A stretch of 64,000 nt of DNA from Bacteroidota bacterium (GCA_016713445.1 JADJPB010000004.1:310001-374000), one strand, 5' to 3'. Shown: positions 1 to 9,858, counted from the first letter of the stretch. Notes: generated from the sequence alone by a model not told the origin. Numbers and translations: made by a program.

Positions 1-267
1 GTTTTTCCGAGTAGTGGAATGGAACCATATGTAGCGGGATATTTGATGAATTTAAAAGCGGGTCAGGTATCACCACCTTTGAAGGGAGTTAGTGGTGTTT
101 TTGTTGCCGTAGTGAATTCATTTGCGGATGTAAAGGAGCCAGCAGATTTAGCAGCTGAAGCAAAGCTTCAGTTAGGGTCAACTTTGCAGAACCGTTCGCA
201 ATATGAAACGTATAATGCATTACGTGAAAAAGCAGGAATCGTTGATAGAAGATCTAAATTTTATTAA
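1..267 (+). CDS. PpiD/SurA-like peptidylprolyl isomerase, C-terminal end
   Basis: This is a 5'-truncated gene, open from the first base of the window and ending with TAA at 265-267. The roughly 88 visible residues resemble the C-terminus of Bacteroidota SurA_N/PpiD-type periplasmic foldases: a segment with LKAGQVSPP followed by GVFVAVV, as in the region after the rotamase domain, and a terminal DRRSKFY resembling the basic/aromatic end of these proteins. Such proteins assist folding of envelope proteins at the periplasmic face of the inner membrane. The anchor and catalytic domain are outside the window, so the call rests on the tail alone. A strong terminator follows. Confidence 0.6.
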   Translation, partial: VFPSSGMEPYVAGYLMNLKAGQVSPPLKGVSGVFVAVVNSFADVKEPADLAAEAKLQLGSTLQNRSQYETYNALREKAGIVDRRSKFY

Positions 268-286
268 AATTAATTAATATACAGAA

Positions 287-315
287 AGGCTGGGAATTAT
301 TCTCAGCCTTTTTTG
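287..315 (+). terminator. Intrinsic terminator of the foldase gene
   Basis: A 9-bp stem (287-295 with 301-309, one G-T pair) and a 5-nt loop are followed by a run of six T. It lies 20 bp after the stop codon. Confidence 0.85.
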
Positions 316-369
316 TTTGGTAATTTTGATGTAATTAAGCAGCTGGAGATATTAGAAGCTTCATGCTGT

Positions 370-728
370 GAGAAACAAAGCATTCGAAAAACTTTGCGGC
401 TTTGCGACTTTGCGAGAAACAAAGCATTCGAAAAACTTTGATGCTTTGCGACTTTGCGAGAAACAAAGCATTCGAAAAACTTTGCGGCTTTGCGACTTTG
501 CGAGAAACAAAGCATTCGAAAAACTTTGCGGCTTTGCGACTTTGCGAGAAACAAAGCATTCGAAAAACTTTGCGGCTTTGCGACTTTGCGAGAAACAAAG
601 CATTCGAAAAACTTTGATGCTTTGCGACTTTGCGAGAAACAAAGCATTCGAAAAACTTTGCGGCTTTGCGACTTTGCGAGAAACAAAGCATTCGAAAAAC
701 TTTGCGGCTTTGCGACTTTGCGAGAAAA
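370..728. repeat. 44-bp tandem array, eight full units plus a partial
   Basis: Units begin with GAGAAACAAAG at 370, 414, 458, 502, 546, 590, 634 and 678, and a degenerate ninth begins at 722. Each unit holds three CTTTGCGN octamers (24 bp) and a 20-bp linker containing CATTCGAAAAA. Units 2 and 6 differ from the others at the same two bases (GATGC instead of GCGGC), so the array is two copies of a 176-bp four-unit block (370-545, 546-721). The array is open in several frames on both strands only because it is repetitive; I do not regard it as coding. Confidence 0.9.
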
Positions 729-1106
729 TAAGCGAAGAAAGAAAAACGAAGAAGAACTTAGTTTTACGAGATAATTTAGTGACGAAAAAAGTTGATGCTT
801 GATTAAAATTAATTTATAGTCAATCTATAATTCAAGCCTCTCCCTTCGCGAGGGTTCGCGACCTCTCCACAGGAGATGGAACTATAAATACAGGGTAAAT
901 AATATTTGGATTAAACCTTAGAAATCTTCGCACCTTCGCGAGAAAATTTGGCATTTTGGAAACTTTGAGTTCGTTTAATAATGTCGAACTGGCAATCAAA
1001 AGCTTTTTCTATTAAGCCTAGTAATTATTAATAAATGGTTTTATAAGTAGCATTGTTAAAAATAGTACTTTAGCAGTATGTTCATTTCTAGATGAGTCGT
1101 TAACCC
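729..1106. other. Gene-free spacer with dispersed repeat fragments
   Basis: It contains a segment at about 833-875 (CCTCTCCCTTCGCGAGG and flanks) that recurs at about 35880-35925, and a diverged CTTCGCACCTTCGCGAGAAA at about 927-946. There is no plausible gene and no clear promoter, apart from a weak -7-like TACTTTAG at about 1066-1073. Confidence 0.6.
846..861. repeat. TCGCGA-N4-TCGCGA element, copy 1
   Basis: Two TCGCGA hexamers are separated by GGGT. It is one of five copies in the window with exactly the same spacing (others at 10792, 14245, 35893 and 52349). Confidence 0.7.
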
Positions 1107-2144
1107 ATGAACCTCAAGAAAATTATTCGATCAAACCATTGTTTAAATTGTGAAACTCCTTTAAATATTGAGGCGGATAATTTTTGCCCAAACTGTGGAC
1201 AAGTAAATAATACAAAGAAAGAAACTGCTTTCGGACTCGTTAAAGAGCTCGTGGAGGAATTCCTACACTTAGATTCGAAAGTGTTTAAGAGCGTAATTCC
1301 TTTGCTTTTTAAACCTGGTTTTCTAACCGTAGATTATATACAAGGAAAACGTGCTCGGTATTTTCATCCTGTTAGAATGTTTCTAATTATTACAGTGGTT
1401 TTATTTATCGTGAGCGGAAATGCAAATAAAAAGGAAGATAAGATCGAAAAACAACAAAAGCAAAACATAGCTTCCGATTCAAGGAACGTAGGAGCGAATA
1501 ATAAAAAGTCAGAAAAAGATTCAACGTACGTTTTAGACACTGAAACATGGTCAATCAATAAAGAGGAAGTAGATGCCGACTCAACAGACAAAACGAATTT
1601 TTACTGGGCTTTTGGAGAAGTTAAAATTCCAAAAGATACTTTGCAAAGATACCTTGACCAAGGTATTACCGATCCTTCCGCTCTCATGGATACATTTAAA
1701 ATCGAAAAGTCATTTTTCAATTCCATCTTTTTCAATCAGGCAGTGAAGTCGCAAATTGCAGGAAAAGAAAAAATATTTGACTACTATAAGCACAAACTTC
1801 CATGGCTTTTATTTTCTTTGATGCCTGTCTTTGCTTTTGTATTATACCTGTTTTATTTTCGTCGAAAAATTTTCTTCGTGGATCATCTCATCTATGCTTT
1901 TCATCTGCATACAGCTACCTTTGTTGTCATTATCCTGCAAGACTTGATCACTTGGTTGAGTCCAATTAATTCAGATGTTTTGAGTTATTACATCCCAATT
2001 TACTATTTCATCTCGTTGAAGAAAGTGTATGGTCAATCAATCCCAAAAACAATTTTAAAAGGAGTTGGAATTGGTGTATTTTATTTTGCACTTGGGTTGT
2101 TAGTCCTGTTATTAGTAGCCGGACTTATGTTTTTGATGATTTAA
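1107..2144 (+). CDS. DUF3667 domain-containing membrane protein
   Basis: A 345-aa protein of unknown function. Residues about 13-33 form a zinc-ribbon-like motif with two CxxC pairs (HCLNCETP and FCPNCGQ), followed by the family's conserved block with FLHLDSKVFKSVIPLL and KPGFLTVDYIQGKRARYFHPVR. There is a membrane segment at about 90-105, a charged extracytoplasmic or cytoplasmic insert at about 105-225, and several hydrophobic C-terminal segments. This arrangement is typical of the Bacteroidota DUF3667 family. The gene stands alone and converges with murI, with only 5 bp between stops and no visible terminator. The ATG at 1107 gives the usual N-terminus just ahead of the zinc ribbon. Confidence 0.85.
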   Translation: MNLKKIIRSNHCLNCETPLNIEADNFCPNCGQVNNTKKETAFGLVKELVEEFLHLDSKVFKSVIPLLFKPGFLTVDYIQGKRARYFHPVRMFLIITVVLFIVSGNANKKEDKIEKQQKQNIASDSRNVGANNKKSEKDSTYVLDTETWSINKEEVDADSTDKTNFYWAFGEVKIPKDTLQRYLDQGITDPSALMDTFKIEKSFFNSIFFNQAVKSQIAGKEKIFDYYKHKLPWLLFSLMPVFAFVLYLFYFRRKIFFVDHLIYAFHLHTATFVVIILQDLITWLSPINSDVLSYYIPIYYFISLKKVYGQSIPKTILKGVGIGVFYFALGLLVLLLVAGLMFLMI

Positions 2145-2149
2145 TCACA

Positions 2150-2970
2150 TCACTTCCAAAGATTTTTCTGCTCGAGTTTAATCTTCCCTTTGAAGAATAT
2201 TTTCGTGCTTTGTTCAAAGGAAGCCGTGTAATCAGAAATATAGAAGAGGTGTTTCTTTGCTTTCTGCGGATTTAGCAAATTTTTGTTTTCTAAAACATCT
2301 TTCACATGCTGAGCAACGATGCTTGCAGAATCAAAAATGGTGATTCTGCCTTTGTAATATTGTTCAATTTCTGGACGAATTAAAGGGTAGTGTGTACATC
2401 CTAAAATAAGGCTGTCAATTTTTTTTAGTTTAGTACGAGAAAGATAATCGTTGATGATGGTTTTGGAAATTTTATTATTGAAAAAACCTTCTTCAATCAT
2501 GGGTGCTAATAGGGGAGTGGCTAGCGAAGTGACCGTTACTTTTTTTGATTTGGCTACTATTTTTTTAGGATAAACATCCGACCTCACCGTGGCTTTGGTT
2601 CCAATAATTCCAACATGTTTTGAAGAAGTTTCATCGCAAACAAAATTTACGACGGGATCAATTACATTAATCACAATGGCTTTCTTTCCTACATGCTTCT
2701 TCACTTCATCAAAAGCTACGGAGGAAATGCTATTGCAAGCAATTACAATCGCTTTGCAGTTATGTTTTAAAAGGAAGTCGGCAATCACCACCGACCATTT
2801 TTAATCGCTTCTGGCGACTTATCTCCGTAGGGGAGATGGGCAGTGTCACCAAAATAAATTAAAGACTCATTGGGCATGAGTTTATGGATGGCGTTGGCAA
2901 CCGTGAGGCCACCAATACCAGAATCAAAAATACCGAGTGGACGAGAAGCTTCAGAAGGAATTTTAGTCAT
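2150..2970 (-). CDS. murI: Glutamate racemase (frame broken once)
   Basis: It converts L- to D-glutamate for peptidoglycan precursors. After repair it is 273 aa, normal for MurI. The N-terminal part (2785-2970) has GIFDSGIGG with the conserved Asp near residue 16 and [11 protein letters not shown]. The C-terminal part (2150-2791) has the two catalytic cysteines in ACNS (about C79) and GCTHYPL (about C192). The two parts are in different frames: the + strand run of five T at 2798-2802 needs one more base to read [15 protein letters not shown] across the junction. I take this as an assembly deletion because the gene is normally essential. ATG 2970 is preferred over an upstream TTG. A TAnnTTTG box sits directly before the start. 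Confidence 0.9.
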
Positions 2971-2973
2971 TGT

Positions 2974-2981
2974 CAAATGTA
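2974..2981 (-). promoter_or_regulatory. Candidate -7 box of murI
   Basis: TACATTTG on the minus strand is a perfect match to the Bacteroidota TAnnTTTG -7 element, ending 3 nt before the ATG. If used, the mRNA would be essentially leaderless. No TTG -33 box is seen at the right distance. Confidence 0.35.
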
Positions 2982-3035
2982 AAAATTAATTATTGATTTA
3001 GCGAACTACATATTTTGTGTTTTATTATCGGGATA

Positions 3036-3071
3036 AAATAAAAAGAGCTCATGGTAGAAACCACGAGCTCT
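3036..3071 (-). terminator. Intrinsic terminator after the ompH pair
   Basis: A 12-bp stem with one mismatch (3044-3055 with 3060-3071) is followed on the minus strand by a T-rich tract. It separates the bamA-ompH operon from murI. Confidence 0.8.
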
Positions 3072-3089
3072 CTTATAGATTAGGATAAT

Positions 3090-3602
3090 TTATTTCAATC
3101 CTAACTTCGTCTTCACCATCGGTAAAACATCGTCTGACTCTTGTGCAAATAATAATGTTCCTGCACTTGCATCAAAAATGTAAGAGAACTTATTCTCTTT
3201 CGCTACCGAGTTGATTGCTTCTTCTGCTTTTTTCAAGATAGGAGTGTATAACTCTTCCTTTTTCTTTTGCATGGAGCTTTGTGCCGACTCCTGGAAAGCT
3301 TGAATGCGCTCTTCAAGATCACTGATCTCTTTCAATTTCGCATCACGAATAGGATCCGCCATGGAGGCTTCTTTAGATTTGAAATCAGAAATTTTTCCCT
3401 GGTATTCAGCCGTCATGGTTTTTAATTGATTTTCTAAAGAAGCTCCAAACTTTTGTAAAGTGGAATCTGCTAATTTAGTTTCTGGCATTAAACTAATCAA
3501 CTGTGTTGAATTAATATGTCCAAATTTTAGAGTGCTTTGAGCTTGTGTTTGTACAGCTAAACTCAATAGAATGCCAAAACAAATGGCAACGATTCTTGTC
3601 AT
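3090..3602 (-). CDS. OmpH/Skp family periplasmic chaperone
   Basis: A 170-aa protein with a cleavable signal peptide (hydrophobic stretch ending ...VQTQAQ at about residue 22). The mature part starts with KFGHINSTQLI, like Skp, continues as a long coiled-coil-forming helical region (about 45-125, rich in K/E/Q), and ends with a beta-strand block (FSYIFDASAGTLLFA). Skp-like proteins hold unfolded outer-membrane proteins in the periplasm for BamA. It is the second of two tandem ompH genes downstream of bamA, 35 nt after the first, and a terminator follows. Confidence 0.88.
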   Translation of the reverse strand: MTRIVAICFGILLSLAVQTQAQSTLKFGHINSTQLISLMPETKLADSTLQKFGASLENQLKTMTAEYQGKISDFKSKEASMADPIRDAKLKEISDLEERIQAFQESAQSSMQKKKEELYTPILKKAEEAINSVAKENKFSYIFDASAGTLLFAQESDDVLPMVKTKLGLK

Positions 3603-3637
3603 GATAATAGGTTTATTTAATTGTTTTTTAATTTAGG

Positions 3638-4255
3638 TTATTTACGATCTTCAGCTCCACCTTCTTTTCCTCCGGGTGCAGGAGTTGATGAGGGAGATGA
3701 ACTTCCACCTTCTTTACTGTCGCCGCCTTTGTTCCCGGCTTTGTAACCCATGGCTTCTAAGATGTCGTCACTCTTGTCGTACTTTGGATTGGTGTAAAGC
3801 ATTACTAAGTCGCCCGATTTGTCAAATATGACAGCGTAACTTTGGTCTGTTGCCATTTTTTTTACGGCATTAAAAATTTTATCTTGAATAGGTTTTATGA
3901 GCTCTTGCTTCTTCTTGAATAACTCACCTTCGTATCCAAACTTTTGTTTTTGATACTCCTTTACTTCTTTCTCTTTATTCGTGATTTCTTGTTCTCGCTT
4001 ACGACGCATTTCTTCAGTTAAAAGAATTTGCTCCGCTTGATAATCTTTATAAAGTTTATCGATCACGCCGTATTTCGCTTCGATATCTTTTTGCCAAGAA
4101 ATGCTCAATTGATCTAATTGTTGTTGGGCTGCTTTGTATTCAGAAATATTATCTAAAATATATTTTGAATCGATATACGCATATTTCTGTGCGAAAATGG
4201 TGGTACTAGCGAACATTCCAATAAAGAATGTGCAGGCAAGGATTATCTTTTTCAT
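3638..4255 (-). CDS. OmpH/Skp family periplasmic chaperone, with Gly/Ser/Pro tail
   Basis: A 205-aa Skp homologue. I start it at ATG 4255, where a signal peptide begins (MKKIILACTFFIGMF...IFAQ); a start further upstream would bury it. The mature part has KYAYIDSKYILDNI, a long charged coiled coil (about 45-125), then YAVIFDKSGDLVMLYTNPKYDKSDDIL. The last roughly 30 residues are low-complexity (GGDSKEGGSSS...), absent from the sister copy. It is located between bamA and the second ompH; a candidate promoter upstream (4303-4333) suggests the pair can be transcribed separately from bamA. Confidence 0.88.
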   Translation of the reverse strand: MKKIILACTFFIGMFASTTIFAQKYAYIDSKYILDNISEYKAAQQQLDQLSISWQKDIEAKYGVIDKLYKDYQAEQILLTEEMRRKREQEITNKEKEVKEYQKQKFGYEGELFKKKQELIKPIQDKIFNAVKKMATDQSYAVIFDKSGDLVMLYTNPKYDKSDDILEAMGYKAGNKGGDSKEGGSSSPSSTPAPGGKEGGAEDRK

Positions 4256-4302
4256 AAGGTTTAGGATTTTTTTAATTATCCGTCGTTTGCAAATTATCGT
4301 GC

Positions 4303-4333
4303 CAAATTTACCTCTTTTTATCGTAGTTACCAA
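4303..4333 (-). promoter_or_regulatory. Candidate Bacteroidota promoter for the ompH pair
   Basis: On the minus strand TTG (4333-4331), a 20-nt spacer and TAAATTTG (4310-4303) fit the TTG / TAnnTTTG consensus. The 5' leader would be about 45 nt. Confidence 0.5.
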
Positions 4334-4535
4334 AGAGATGAAGGGTTGGTCGTCTAAATAAGCTATTGTTGATCAAGAGGTTGAAGCTAAAGCAAAACAG
4401 AATAGTTACCGATTTTGCAATTTCTTGGATCAATTCTTTATGCTTTCTTCACCTTCCATGAATTTTTCTGGAGGTGAAATTTAACTGATAATGAAATTAA
4501 TATTTCGTATTGAATATTGATACTAATAAATCTAA

Positions 4536-7043
4536 TTAGAATTGTTGTCCGATGGTAAAGTGGAATTGTCCTTTATTTACCCCCGGATTACCTTCGATCT
4601 CATCAAATCCATAGCCCCAATCTAATCCCAATAAACCAAACATAGGTAGGAAGATTCGAACACCAACTCCAGCCGAACGTTTTAAGTTCATGGGATTGAA
4701 GTTTCTTGTACCAAGCCAGTTGTTTCCGGCTTCTAAGAATGCTAACGTGTATATAGTAGCAGATGGATTCAAAGACACGGGGACGCGTAACTCTAATGTG
4801 TTCTTGGTATAGGCTTTTCCTCCAACCTTACTTCCATTGATTCGTGGTGTAACAGTATTGTTATTATATCCGCGAAGAGCTATGATTTCTCGGCCATCTA
4901 AAGCAAAACCCGATAATCCGTCTCCGCCTAAGTAGAAACGTTCAAAGGGTGATTGTCCAATATCATGATTATAGAATCCCAATATTCCAATTTGTGATCG
5001 GGAGAATAAAACAAATTTCGTCCCTAAACTTTTATACCAAGAGCCACTGAACTTCCATTTATGATATTCAATCCACTTATATTTCTCTTCAGGTTCAGCA
5101 GTAGCATAATCAGTGTTCTTATCTAATAGACTGAAGGGTGGTGTAAGTTGTAAAGTAAATGAAAGTTGTGATCCACTTCGAATCCAGATAAATCCATCTA
5201 CAGAATTTCGTGAAAATGTTTGCTCAAAATTTAAGTTGTTTGAATAGCCATCACTAAATAAAAATGTTCCAGACCAATTATTCAATGAATAACGTTGAAA
5301 AGTCAATTCATTATAGGATTGGAAAAAATCATCAGGCCATTTTAAACGTTTTCCTAATCCAACAGAAGCACCACTAATTTTTAAATCAGATCGATTTTCA
5401 TTCCCTTTAGGTAGTCCATCTGTCTGAATAGAATGGAAAACGGAAACACTTAATGAATTGGGTTTTTTACCTCCTAACCATGGTTCGGTAAAGGACGCAT
5501 TGTAGCTTTGGAAGAATCTTCCGTTCGATTGAAAACGAATACTCAATTTTTGTCCATCGCCAGTAGGCAAAGGTGACCACGTTCCTTTTTTCAAAATATT
5601 TCTTGCAGAGAAATTGTTGAACGATATTCCTAATGTTCCTACTACGCCGGCACCGCCGCCCCATCCGCCTGATAATTCTAATTGATCAGATGGACGCTCT
5701 TCAACGATGTATTCAATGTCAACCGTTCCGTCTGTTGCGTTAGGTCGAGGTGTAACATTTAACTTTTCCTGATCAAAATAACCCAGCTGCGCAAGTACTT
5801 GTTGGGTACGAATGATGTCTGAACGATTGAACAGTTGTCCGGGCTTCGTGCGAATTTCACGCATGATTACTTTATCGTTCGTCTTGGAATTCCCTTTTAC
5901 AGTTACACGATTTACCGTAGCTTGTTTTCCTTCATAAATACGCATTTCAATATCGATAGAATCATTTTCCACTAAAATTTCTACCGGCGTTACTTGGAAA
6001 AACAAATATCCATCATCCATGTACAAAGAGCTAATATCTCTGCTGTTTTGGCTGATGAAGAGTCCTTCGTCTAACTTCGCTTGACTAAAAATATCACCGC
6101 TCTTAATACCTAACATTTGATCGAGTTGGGAGGTTGGATATTTTGTGTTTCCTATCCAGGTAATATTTCTAAAATAATATTTAGGACCTTCGTCAACCCA
6201 AACATCAATATTTACGGTGCGATCATTATATTTATAAACACTATCTTTTAGTATAGAGACGTCACGAAATCCTTTTGCAGTATAAGTAGCAATTACTTTT
6301 TCTTTATCAGTTTCAAAGGCTTCTTCGCTAAATTTAGAGGAAGTAAAAATTTTATACCAGCCTTTTTCTTTGCTGCCCTTCATTTTTCTTCTAAGCTTCT
6401 TCGACTCAAATTGCGTATTTCCATGAAAAGTAACTTTATGAATCTTAACTCTTTTTTTATTGGAAACGGCGATGCGCATCAATTCTTGATTTGGGCCGCC
6501 TATAGTATCTTTTTCAGTGGTAATTTTCGTTTCGACAAATAAAAATCCTTTGTCAACGTAATAATCTTTTACTTGATTCTTCGTGATCTGAATTAAATTC
6601 TCTGTGATTACTTTTCCTTTAACTAGTTGTAATTTATCTCGTAATTTGTCGGCTTCATTTTTACTGATTCCACTAAAGGCAAATTTTGAAAGTCGCGGGC
6701 GTTCACTTAATTCAAAATTTAAAAAGATGCGATCGCCATTAATTTTAGTGGCGGTCACTTTTATGTCCGAAAGTAATCCTTGCTTCCATAAATTTTCAAT
6801 GGCAGTAGCAATTTTGTCTCCAGGAATTTTAAATCGTTCACCTATATTCAATCCCGTTAAGGTAATGAGTACCCCTTCGTCTAAATATTGAACACCACTA
6901 ATGGTGATACCACCTAATTCATATTCTTTCGGTTGTGCGAAATTAATGAACTGGTCATCTGAACCAATGGACTCGACTTGTGCGTAAGAGGAATTCGCAA
7001 TGAAAGTAAAGATGGAAATTAGGAGTAATATTATTTTACGCAT
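4536..7043 (-). CDS. bamA: Outer membrane protein assembly factor BamA
   Basis: An 835-aa Omp85 protein, the core of the machinery that inserts beta-barrel proteins into the outer membrane. It has a signal peptide (to about residue 21, ...SSYAQ), a series of POTRA domains to about residue 480 (typical strands such as [25 protein letters not shown] and [19 protein letters not shown]), then a C-terminal 16-strand barrel ending in a phenylalanine (FTIGQQF), the usual barrel sorting residue. Its ATG overlaps the uppS stop by 8 nt (ATGCGTAA), so the two genes are probably translationally coupled. Its neighbours, Skp-like chaperones and UppS, fit an envelope-biogenesis operon. Confidence 0.95.
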   Translation of the reverse strand: MRKIILLLISIFTFIANSSYAQVESIGSDDQFINFAQPKEYELGGITISGVQYLDEGVLITLTGLNIGERFKIPGDKIATAIENLWKQGLLSDIKVTATKINGDRIFLNFELSERPRLSKFAFSGISKNEADKLRDKLQLVKGKVITENLIQITKNQVKDYYVDKGFLFVETKITTEKDTIGGPNQELMRIAVSNKKRVKIHKVTFHGNTQFESKKLRRKMKGSKEKGWYKIFTSSKFSEEAFETDKEKVIATYTAKGFRDVSILKDSVYKYNDRTVNIDVWVDEGPKYYFRNITWIGNTKYPTSQLDQMLGIKSGDIFSQAKLDEGLFISQNSRDISSLYMDDGYLFFQVTPVEILVENDSIDIEMRIYEGKQATVNRVTVKGNSKTNDKVIMREIRTKPGQLFNRSDIIRTQQVLAQLGYFDQEKLNVTPRPNATDGTVDIEYIVEERPSDQLELSGGWGGGAGVVGTLGISFNNFSARNILKKGTWSPLPTGDGQKLSIRFQSNGRFFQSYNASFTEPWLGGKKPNSLSVSVFHSIQTDGLPKGNENRSDLKISGASVGLGKRLKWPDDFFQSYNELTFQRYSLNNWSGTFLFSDGYSNNLNFEQTFSRNSVDGFIWIRSGSQLSFTLQLTPPFSLLDKNTDYATAEPEEKYKWIEYHKWKFSGSWYKSLGTKFVLFSRSQIGILGFYNHDIGQSPFERFYLGGDGLSGFALDGREIIALRGYNNNTVTPRINGSKVGGKAYTKNTLELRVPVSLNPSATIYTLAFLEAGNNWLGTRNFNPMNLKRSAGVGVRIFLPMFGLLGLDWGYGFDEIEGNPGVNKGQFHFTIGQQF

Positions 7044-7788
7044 GTTCAGATTTCAGTTGTTCTGATGTTTTTCCAAAACGACGTTCACGTTGTTGGAAGT
7101 CGATAATTGCTTTATAAAAATCTTCGCGACGAAAATCCGGCCACAGTTGCTCTGTAAAGTATAACTCTGCATAGGCAATTTGCCATAATAAATAATTACT
7201 GATTCGTTCTTCGCCACTTGTACGGATTAATAATTCCGGATCGGGCCAGTTCACTGTATTTAAGTGATTACTTATGGTTTGTTCAGTGATATTTTTTGGT
7301 TCTAATTCTCCAGCTTTCACTTTTTCAGCTATTTGTTGCATCGCATGGGTAATTTCCCAACGCGAGCTATAGCTCAACGCAAGTACGAGGGTCATTCTTG
7401 TATTGCTCGCAGTTTTGTCAATGCATTTTTTCAAGTTCTTGGCCACTTTTTCTGGCAAGCTGTCTGTATTTCCAATGGTAGCCAATCGAATATTGTTCTC
7501 CATCAGCTTAGGAGTTTCTTTAGCGATTGATTGAACAAGGAGGTGCATCAAAGCATCGATTTCAAATTTCGGACGATTCCAATTCTCAGTACTAAAAGCA
7601 TATAGCGTTAAAACTTCTACGCCTAATTCCGCAGCGGCTTCAACAGTATCACGTACTGCGATAACACCGTTTTGATGGCCAAAAATTCGCATTTTCCCCT
7701 GCTGTTTAGCCCATCTTCCATTACCATCCATAATGATGGCAACGTGACGTGGTAATCGTTGAAGATCTATCTGCTCTTTTAGTGACAT
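7036..7788 (-). CDS. uppS: Isoprenyl transferase (undecaprenyl diphosphate synthase)
   Basis: A 250-aa cis-prenyltransferase making the C55 lipid carrier used in peptidoglycan and O-antigen synthesis. The ATG at 7788 is chosen over a TTG 45 nt upstream because the family begins shortly before [14 protein letters not shown]21 is the Mg-binding aspartate, and FSTENWNRP and the late motif [21 protein letters not shown] are all present. The 3' end overlaps bamA. A TTG-N23-TACATTTG promoter candidate lies directly upstream. Confidence 0.95.
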   Translation of the reverse strand: MSLKEQIDLQRLPRHVAIIMDGNGRWAKQQGKMRIFGHQNGVIAVRDTVEAAAELGVEVLTLYAFSTENWNRPKFEIDALMHLLVQSIAKETPKLMENNIRLATIGNTDSLPEKVAKNLKKCIDKTASNTRMTLVLALSYSSRWEITHAMQQIAEKVKAGELEPKNITEQTISNHLNTVNWPDPELLIRTSGEERISNYLLWQIAYAELYFTEQLWPDFRREDFYKAIIDFQQRERRFGKTSEQLKSEHA

Positions 7789-7799
7789 ATTTCGGCTCG

Positions 7800-7833
7800 C
7801 AAATGTAGTAAATGCATTGGCGTTCTCGACCAA
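7800..7833 (-). promoter_or_regulatory. Candidate promoter of the uppS-bamA operon
   Basis: On the minus strand TTG (7833-7831), 23 nt, and TACATTTG (7807-7800). It lies only 11 nt before the uppS ATG, predicting a very short leader. Confidence 0.42.
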
Positions 7834-7990
7834 TTAAAAAGATTAACTCGATGTTAACGTAAGTATTCTAGCATTACGTATTTAAGAGTGCAATAGAATA
7901 AACCTAAGTTAATGATACAACTAAGTTATTCAACAAGAACTATTTTATAATAGAGATTACCAGAGTTTAATTCTAAAAGGCTGGCAGGCA

Positions 7991-8797
7991 TCAATGTATT
8001 TTTTTACTTAGTGTATAGGTGATTTGCACACCGGTAAAAACATACCAGTCACGATGTTGTGTATCACCACGTTGACGACCAATATTTCCTCCTGGGGCTT
8101 GATTGAGTGAGCGATCACTTAGCAATGCAGCTGTTTTTCCATATTCTTTTCGGATCGAACTAGGATCTGCATAAACCGTGCTCACATCATCCAAGTAATC
8201 TGTATAAGTTCTTCTCACGCCAGTTTCAAGGGTTAACCCGAATCGACGTGCAATTTTAAATTTAAAGCCACCTCCAAAAGTGAAAGCTAGATTCGTCCTT
8301 TTATAGAGATCCTTGCTTGACCCTGGTAAGCCTTGACCTTCAGTTCCTAGTGGCTGCAATTCGACCCATTCATCATTGATCTTTGCTTTAGGATTAAAGT
8401 GGAAAAGAGAATACCCACAAAGCAAATAAGGACTAAAAGTAGAATTTGGATTTGCGGTTTGATACGGGAAAAAATTGAATTCAAATTGGCCAGATAACTC
8501 AATGATGTGGGAACGAAAATTCAAGTTTCTGTTTTGGCTGTAAAAATCATCAGCTTTGGCATCATCGGCCTTTACATGCCCGTATAAAAGACCTGCTTTG
8601 AAGGCCCAATGATTGCTGTAAGAGCGGCGATAGATTATACTAACGCCAGGCTCCAAAAAACGAGTATCATACATGTTTTTGTCTAAATCGCCTCTATAAC
8701 CCATCACCCCTACCATTAATCCAATTTCTCGAGATTGAGATTGAACCATCAACGGAAGCGTTAAAAGAATAAGGAAGAGGGAGACTGTAGGCCTCAT
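7991..8797 (-). CDS. DUF6089 family outer-membrane-type protein
   Basis: About 268 aa, starting at the ATG that begins a signal peptide (MRPTVSLFLILLTLPLMVQS); an ATG 51 nt upstream is the alternative. The mature part looks like a small beta-barrel with alternating hydrophobic strands. It shares with its neighbour the blocks YGHVK.DD, RNLNF.S, LQPLGTEGQG, YKRT, TDY.DDVS and GQQRGD-like ends, so the two are tandem paralogues. Function is unknown; the family is recurrently found beside nadK, uppS and bamA in Bacteroidota, which suggests an envelope role (inference). Confidence 0.8.
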   Translation of the reverse strand: MRPTVSLFLILLTLPLMVQSQSREIGLMVGVMGYRGDLDKNMYDTRFLEPGVSIIYRRSYSNHWAFKAGLLYGHVKADDAKADDFYSQNRNLNFRSHIIELSGQFEFNFFPYQTANPNSTFSPYLLCGYSLFHFNPKAKINDEWVELQPLGTEGQGLPGSSKDLYKRTNLAFTFGGGFKFKIARRFGLTLETGVRRTYTDYLDDVSTVYADPSSIRKEYGKTAALLSDRSLNQAPGGNIGRQRGDTQHRDWYVFTGVQITYTLSKKIH

Positions 8798-8874
8798 TTT
8801 GTTTTTCAAAACGTGAATTTGATTGCTGTATTGTTGAGATGAAGCCATTCAACAAACGGTACTAATCGTCGTTA

Positions 8875-9777
8875 TTAGAATATCGGGAAGTTAGTACGAC
8901 CCGTACGGATCTTATAATGTAAACTGATGATAGCAAACATATAAGCATCTTTATCACGTGGATCTCCACGCTGTTGACCTACCGCTGTGGATTCAGCATT
9001 CGGATTTGGATTTGATAAAGCTGCTGCGACAGGACCATTAGCCTGAGAAATTGCAACCGGATCATAATAGGTTTTACTTACATCATCGATATAATCGGTA
9101 AAGGTTTTTCTTAACCCAAATTCAAATCCTACGCCCCAACGACGATTGAAGAAGTATCGACCACCAATTCCAAAAGGAATACAGATTTGCGTTCTTTTGT
9201 ATTTATCACGAGCCGGAGAAATTCCTTGTCCTTCTGTCCCTAGAGGTTGAAGATCATACCATTTATCATTAAATTCTCCTTTTGGATTAAAATGGAAAAC
9301 ACCGATTCCAACAAATCCGTAGAGTGAACCTTCGAATGAATTAGAGCGACGAACACCTCTTAAACGATAAATACCACCTTCTTGTTGACTTAGAATAGCA
9401 GCTTCAAAATTTACATTGAATTCGTAAATATTGGATTTGAAATTTAAATTTCTCGTGCTTCTGAAATATTCTTTCGTTAATTGATCATCTCCCTTTACAT
9501 GACCATAGGTTATATGAGAATGAAGTGAAAGTGCAGGGCTTAATTTATAACGTAAACCAACTGTTGCTGCTGGTCGTGTTAAACTAAGCTCTAGATCTTT
9601 GAAACCATTTGTTCCAATAGCATTTGCACCTCCTAAATCTCCAAGAAAATTACTGGCTCCGAGGCCGAAGCTCCATTCGTAACGGTATGCTTTCCAACGT
9701 GCGCGCAATCTTTGAGCTTCGCTCATAGAGCTAAATAGAATCAGGAAGGTAAAAGAAAGTAGTATATTTTTCTTCAT
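8875..9777 (-). CDS. DUF6089 family protein
   Basis: A 300-aa protein with a signal peptide (MKKNILLSFTFLILFSSMSEAQ). It carries the family signature GASNFLGDLGGANAIGTNGFKDLE near residues 40-63 and a predicted beta-barrel body. It is a paralogue of the downstream gene. It is located between nadK and the second DUF6089 gene, all on the same strand. Role unknown; probably outer membrane. A perfect TACTTTTG -7 box is found 22 nt before the ATG. Confidence 0.85.
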   Translation of the reverse strand: MKKNILLSFTFLILFSSMSEAQRLRARWKAYRYEWSFGLGASNFLGDLGGANAIGTNGFKDLELSLTRPAATVGLRYKLSPALSLHSHITYGHVKGDDQLTKEYFRSTRNLNFKSNIYEFNVNFEAAILSQQEGGIYRLRGVRRSNSFEGSLYGFVGIGVFHFNPKGEFNDKWYDLQPLGTEGQGISPARDKYKRTQICIPFGIGGRYFFNRRWGVGFEFGLRKTFTDYIDDVSKTYYDPVAISQANGPVAAALSNPNPNAESTAVGQQRGDPRDKDAYMFAIISLHYKIRTGRTNFPIF

Positions 9778-9799
9778 ATGAATTTATAAGGCCTTTGCA

Positions 9800-9807
9800 C
9801 AAAAGTA
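9800..9807 (-). promoter_or_regulatory. Candidate -7 box upstream of DUF6089
   Basis: TACTTTTG on the minus strand, 22 nt before the start codon; no TTG at the -33 distance. Confidence 0.35.
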
Positions 9808-9858
9808 ATATTTTCCTCTATATCTGAGGCAGTAAATATTTATGATTTGGCGAGTGTA

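Noticed and set aside
370..728. Possible CRISPR array
   Set aside because: Units are contiguous and identical, with no unique spacers and no cas genes.
303..802. Several long overlapping open frames on both strands in the 44-bp array
   Set aside because: A 44-bp repeat without stops is open in many frames at once; the predicted peptides are simple repeats of each other with no domain.
4448..4478. Hairpin TTCACCT/AGGTGAA downstream of bamA as a terminator
   Set aside because: The stem has a bulge and no T tract follows on the minus strand.
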